NCBI GenBank assembly: GCA_910592005.1
Contig: CAJVPP010001152.1
Span: forward strand, 1-22,343
Length of the DNA: 22,343 bases
Direction of reading: 5' to 3'
DNA from: Funneliformis mosseae
Lineage: Eukaryota; Glomeromycota; Glomeromycetes; Glomerales; Glomeraceae
Part shown: one piece after another, positions 20,329-22,343 of the stretch
Numbering within the stretch: position 1 is the first letter of the stretch
How the letters are laid out: every line of letters starts with the position of its first letter
Notes under the pieces: generated by a model
Seen by the model: only the letters and a program-made list of their open reading frames with translations
The model's database searches: none
What the model was told of the DNA's origin: nothing
Program-made: the position numbers and the translations under genes

Positions 20329-22149
20329 TATGACAACACTGCCTAAAGGCCTCTTATTTCTTGCATTTGATAATGAACAAAGAGAACAAAAAAATTGCCA
20401 TGATCGAGGGTTTAATACAATGATTTTTTATATTATTACTAGTTTTTTACTTTTAATATAGGATTACAAAATAAAATTCAAAGTATTAACTTACCGTAAC
20501 TATATTTTTCTTTAAACAGATTGCAATATAAAGAACTTTTTAATGTTAACCCTCTAATACAAGAAGTTATTAACAAAGAATTATATACTTACCTTTCTAA
20601 GATTCTTAAATTACTGTATGAAGAAAAATTAACTTCTATTAATACTATTGATTCTCTTATAGTGATAACGACTAACATTATTACTATGAAAAAGTGTCTT
20701 AATTGCAATCAAAAAAAACATCAAGAATCAAAAGCAAACATGTCTAAAATGCAAAGAACATTTGCTAATATTAGCTGAAATCCAAAATGAAAAAGCAATT
20801 TAAATAGCTTGATTGATCAGCAAAGCAAGCTACTTATTTTTAAACCTTATAGTATTAGTGATAAATCAAGTTGCATTTCTATTTCCAAGATAAGCTTTAC
20901 TTAGTGACTAATTATTAAACAAAAAGTTAATACTTCTGAGATCTATATTTCTGATCTGATTAATATTAATTCTAATTCAATTGTAAATATTGAAAAGGTT
21001 CTTCTTCATATAGAAACGATATCTGGTGTTAAGGATAGAAGTTGTAAGTAGGTTGCAGTAATCTGTGATGGTATTCTATACCATTATGCTATCAAGTTTA
21101 AAAAGAAATTTCTTTGATTGGTACTTATATTAAGGCAGTTATATGAGGAGATAAACATGCTTCGAGTATATGTTGAGTTAAATTGGTAAATTTGTTTTTT
21201 ATTAAAATAGCATAATTTTTTATTGATAAATTTTATTTTCTATATTAATAATTAGGAAAATTGCATTATGTCAAGGTTATCAGATAGAAAATTAGCTTAT
21301 GTATTTTAAAAAGTGTATAGATCATCACAAATCTTGAGATTCTGTCTGTGGCATATATCGTCAGGTAATAGCAATGGAGCTTATATGACTATACGTAAAA
21401 AGCCATTCTAATCCTTTGGTTAAAAAATATCTTACCTGGGTTAAAAAACAATAAGACCCACTCTATCAGATAAAATATGAGCAAATATTTGTTTATCTTC
21501 AGGCAATCATCAATTATTAGAAAGTCATAAGAACTAATATTCCATTTTTAAAAAGAACTGCTAGATGATCATTTTCTCTAATTTGGTCTGCAAGACAACA
21601 TCTAATTTATCACTTAATAGAGATTGCTGATAAAATCCAATTGATATGACTTCATTCAAAAGTATGTAAGACTATAAAGAAAAATTGTGTCATGTTTAGA
21701 TCAGGAATTTATGAATAACATCAAAGATTAGATACAATTATTGAGGAAGTAAACAAGGTTTTGAAAGCTTTAATACTTTCTATTCTATAGTATTATTATT
21801 AAAAAGTTGCTATATGTAATTGTAAAAAGTTTTTTGAGCTTAGAAATAATCTATTTAACTTAATTGGTTATAATGATCTTTAAACATCAAGACTAAGGAC
21901 TCAACTGAAATTAACTATAGAATGTCAAAGATTCTGAATTTATTTGAGAAGTTTTGAATTTACCAATCTAATAAAATATAAGAACTGTTTATAAAGTCTA
22001 AGAGAACATTATGAATTGAGTGAATAATTAAAAAACTTTACATATTTAGTAAAACAGGCTTGACAAAATTTTATTATTAAAGTATTTATTAATAAAAAAC
22101 TATCTTTTCTTTTTAAGCCAATACTGATTACAAAACAGAAAGTGAATGT
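20329..22149 (+). pseudogene. Multi-exon relic of a repetitive, unnamed protein family
   Basis: A first segment (20329-20461) encodes LPKGLLFLAFDNEQREQKNC. After a spacer ending in a CAG splice site (20519), one frame runs 20520-21185. It includes a CLNC zinc-ligand pair and VAVICDGILYHYAIKF. A GT-AG intron follows (21186-21255), then the same frame to 22149 with IDHHKS, SLIWSARQHLIYHLIEIAD, LRNNLFNLIGY and LFKPILITKQ. I count about 21 in-frame stops over about 520 codons but no frameshift. Many fit CAA-to-TAA, CGA-to-TGA or TGG-to-TGA/TAG changes. It resembles, from memory, an abundant transposon-associated family in glomeromycete genomes; I cannot name a domain. The mariner element at 22151 interrupts or abuts its end. 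It is not a functional gene. Confidence 0.55.
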
Positions 22150-22150
22150 A

Positions 22151-22343
22151 CACTCCCCGGTCAAAAGTATTGGACCACGTAATTTTTGTTATACTAATTA
22201 GCGTAATTTTTGCTGATTATAACTTGTGATCTAATGCATAAAATTGAGTCAATTTTTTTTTCCTGTATAGCTACGAACTTCTTGTATTCAAATATAATTT
22301 TTTTTAAAATGCCCAAAACCCGAGAACTTTCTGAATTTGAGCG
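22151..22343 (+). mobile_element. Tc1/mariner element, left part only
   Basis: After a TA dinucleotide (22149-22150) the sequence CACTCCCCGGTCAAAAGTAT begins. This is a typical GC-richer Tc1/mariner terminus of the GGTCAAAAGTATTGG kind. A short AT-rich leader follows, then a transposase start at 22309. The element runs off the window, so the right end and integrity are unknown. It looks younger than its neighbours because the visible end and start of the gene show no obvious decay. Confidence 0.8.
22309..22343 (+). CDS. Tc1/mariner transposase, N-terminal fragment (cut by window end)
   Basis: ATG at 22309 opens MPKTRELSEFER, which matches the start of Tc1-like transposases, where it leads into the first DNA-binding helix-turn-helix. 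Only 11 complete codons and part of a twelfth are visible. The start lies about 158 bp inside the element's left end, as expected for the group. Whether the rest of the frame is intact cannot be seen. Confidence 0.7.
   Translation, partial: MPKTRELSEFE

Overview
The window looks like nuclear DNA of a very AT-rich fungus. A Glomeromycotina arbuscular mycorrhizal fungus, probably Rhizophagus or a relative, fits best. The grounds are short GT-AG introns of about 68-85 nt, fungal-type housekeeping genes set in near-pure A/T intergenic DNA, and a dense population of decayed Tc1/mariner/pogo, hAT-like and DDE elements. The species assignment is inference.

Positions 1-2150 hold a short GC-richer island with a CACGTG palindrome, a gene-free AT-rich stretch, and two copies of a small MITE, one intact-looking and one eroded. 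Positions 2690-10443 are the genic core, with two plus-strand, intron-containing genes. The first is a long-chain acyl-CoA synthetase (six exons, one of only 26 nt, 678 residues deduced). The second is a long PHD + SET protein of the Set3/MLL5/SETD5 type. Its reading frame is broken by a single TAA that an intron can remove, giving a deduced protein of about 1328 residues.

From 10444 to the end the window is a transposon graveyard. In order it contains: (1) a 785-bp hAT-like foldback element with an 8-bp target duplication and seven hairpin-forming ~50-bp tandem units; (2) a 3.2-kb pogo/Tigger-like element with matching terminal repeats and TA flanks, carrying a dead transposase whose third catalytic Asp is Asn; (3) AT-rich DNA with a possible unknown relic frame and small repeats; (4) a minus-strand DDE transposase relic that stops where a second, larger foldback element (~1.39 kb, ~18 hairpin units of 52-53 bp) begins; (5) a plus-strand multi-exon relic with about 20 in-frame stops but no frameshift; (6) the first part of a Tc1/mariner element, cut by the window end.

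The two genes do not form an obvious functional unit. The acyl-CoA synthetase activates fatty acids for lipid metabolism. The Set3-like protein is expected to act in chromatin as part of a histone-deacetylase complex. The most notable signals are the shared design of two foldback elements with unrelated sequences, and the consistent C-to-T/G-to-A style of decay in the transposon genes, which suggests methylation- or RIP-like mutation.
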